Positions 63,977-64,000 of a stretch of 64,000 nt of DNA are shown piece after piece. The DNA lies in contig JARLJA010000096.1 of the NCBI GenBank assembly GCA_031291445.1, forward strand, positions 124,001 through 188,000, read 5' to 3'. Position numbers and translations under genes: made by a program. Within the stretch, counting starts at the first letter, position 1. Each line of letters opens with the position of its first letter. This DNA comes from Xanthobacteraceae bacterium (lineage in GTDB: Bacteria; Pseudomonadota; Alphaproteobacteria; Rhizobiales; Xanthobacteraceae). The notes beneath the pieces were generated by a model. It did no database searches, was not told where the DNA came from, and was given only the letters and a program-made list of their open reading frames with translations.

Positions 63977-64000
63977 GAAACCCATCACCAGGAGCCGCAG

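Overview
The window looks like chromosome of a high-GC alphaproteobacterium, most likely Bradyrhizobium/Rhodopseudomonas-like (Nitrobacteraceae, Hyphomicrobiales). The grounds are GC-rich codon use, a GTTC-N7-GTTC SOS box and a TTAA-N7-TTAA CtrA-type box (both alphaproteobacterial forms), many short hypothetical proteins of rhizobial character, and a 2-aminobenzoyl-CoA-monooxygenase type fusion enzyme. The genus is inference. No rRNA, tRNA, insertion sequence, prophage or CRISPR array was found.

Layout. (1) 1-5212: an aromatic-oxidation operon with a flavin reductase, a short-chain dehydrogenase, a styrene/indole-monooxygenase-type flavoprotein and a two-domain salicylyl-CoA/2-aminobenzoyl-CoA type monooxygenase-reductase. 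A pair of 15-bp direct repeats one period of 21 bp apart precedes it. (2) 5221-8086: a RES/Xre-type toxin-antitoxin pair, biotin synthase bioB and a small hypothetical gene. (3) 8107-46492: a large exopolysaccharide (EPS) locus of about 38 kb in many short, often divergent operons. It holds glycosyltransferases, a GT26-STAS fusion, a TPR lipoprotein of PrsT type, an outer-membrane beta-barrel, a Wza-like export protein, a PEP-CTERM-system ATPase, a Wzz-like chain-length protein with a tyrosine-kinase-like ATPase, EpsI, EpsD, a small accessory membrane protein and an exosortase. Further along are a PEPxxWA-CTERM sorted protein, a WcaJ-type priming transferase, an H-NS-like regulator, the complete dTDP-L-rhamnose set (rfbDC and rfbAB), a Tat-exported putative glycosidase, a Wzx-like flippase and a Wzy-like polymerase. 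(4) 46573-52638: a tlde1/DUF2778 L,D-transpeptidase-like protein with an upstream CtrA-type box, a Bcr/CflA efflux pump, an aminopeptidase P, a short peptide and prmA. (5) 52821-57492: a REC-EAL cyclic-di-GMP phosphodiesterase divergent from a stand-alone receiver and a large hybrid histidine kinase. (6) 57496-63737: a phytoene-dehydrogenase-like oxidoreductase, a membrane/spermidine-synthase fusion, an AAA ATPase with a LexA box upstream, and a YkuD L,D-transpeptidase.

How it fits together. The EPS locus can be read as a Wzx/Wzy pathway: a WcaJ-type enzyme loads the first sugar, several glycosyltransferases (some presumably rhamnosyl) extend it, the flippase and polymerase move and polymerise the unit, Wzz and the kinase-like ATPase control length, and the Wza-like protein plus beta-barrel export it. 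A complete exosortase module sits inside this pathway, and a protein with its expected C-terminal sorting signal lies 3.3 kb after the exosortase gene. The most interesting candidates for new biology are this exosortase-EPS system with its small accessory proteins, the Tat-exported GH-A-like protein, the GT26-STAS fusion, the paired palindromes and shared leaders in the EPS locus, the SOS-box ATPase, and a phased DnaA-box-like array at 52710-52787.
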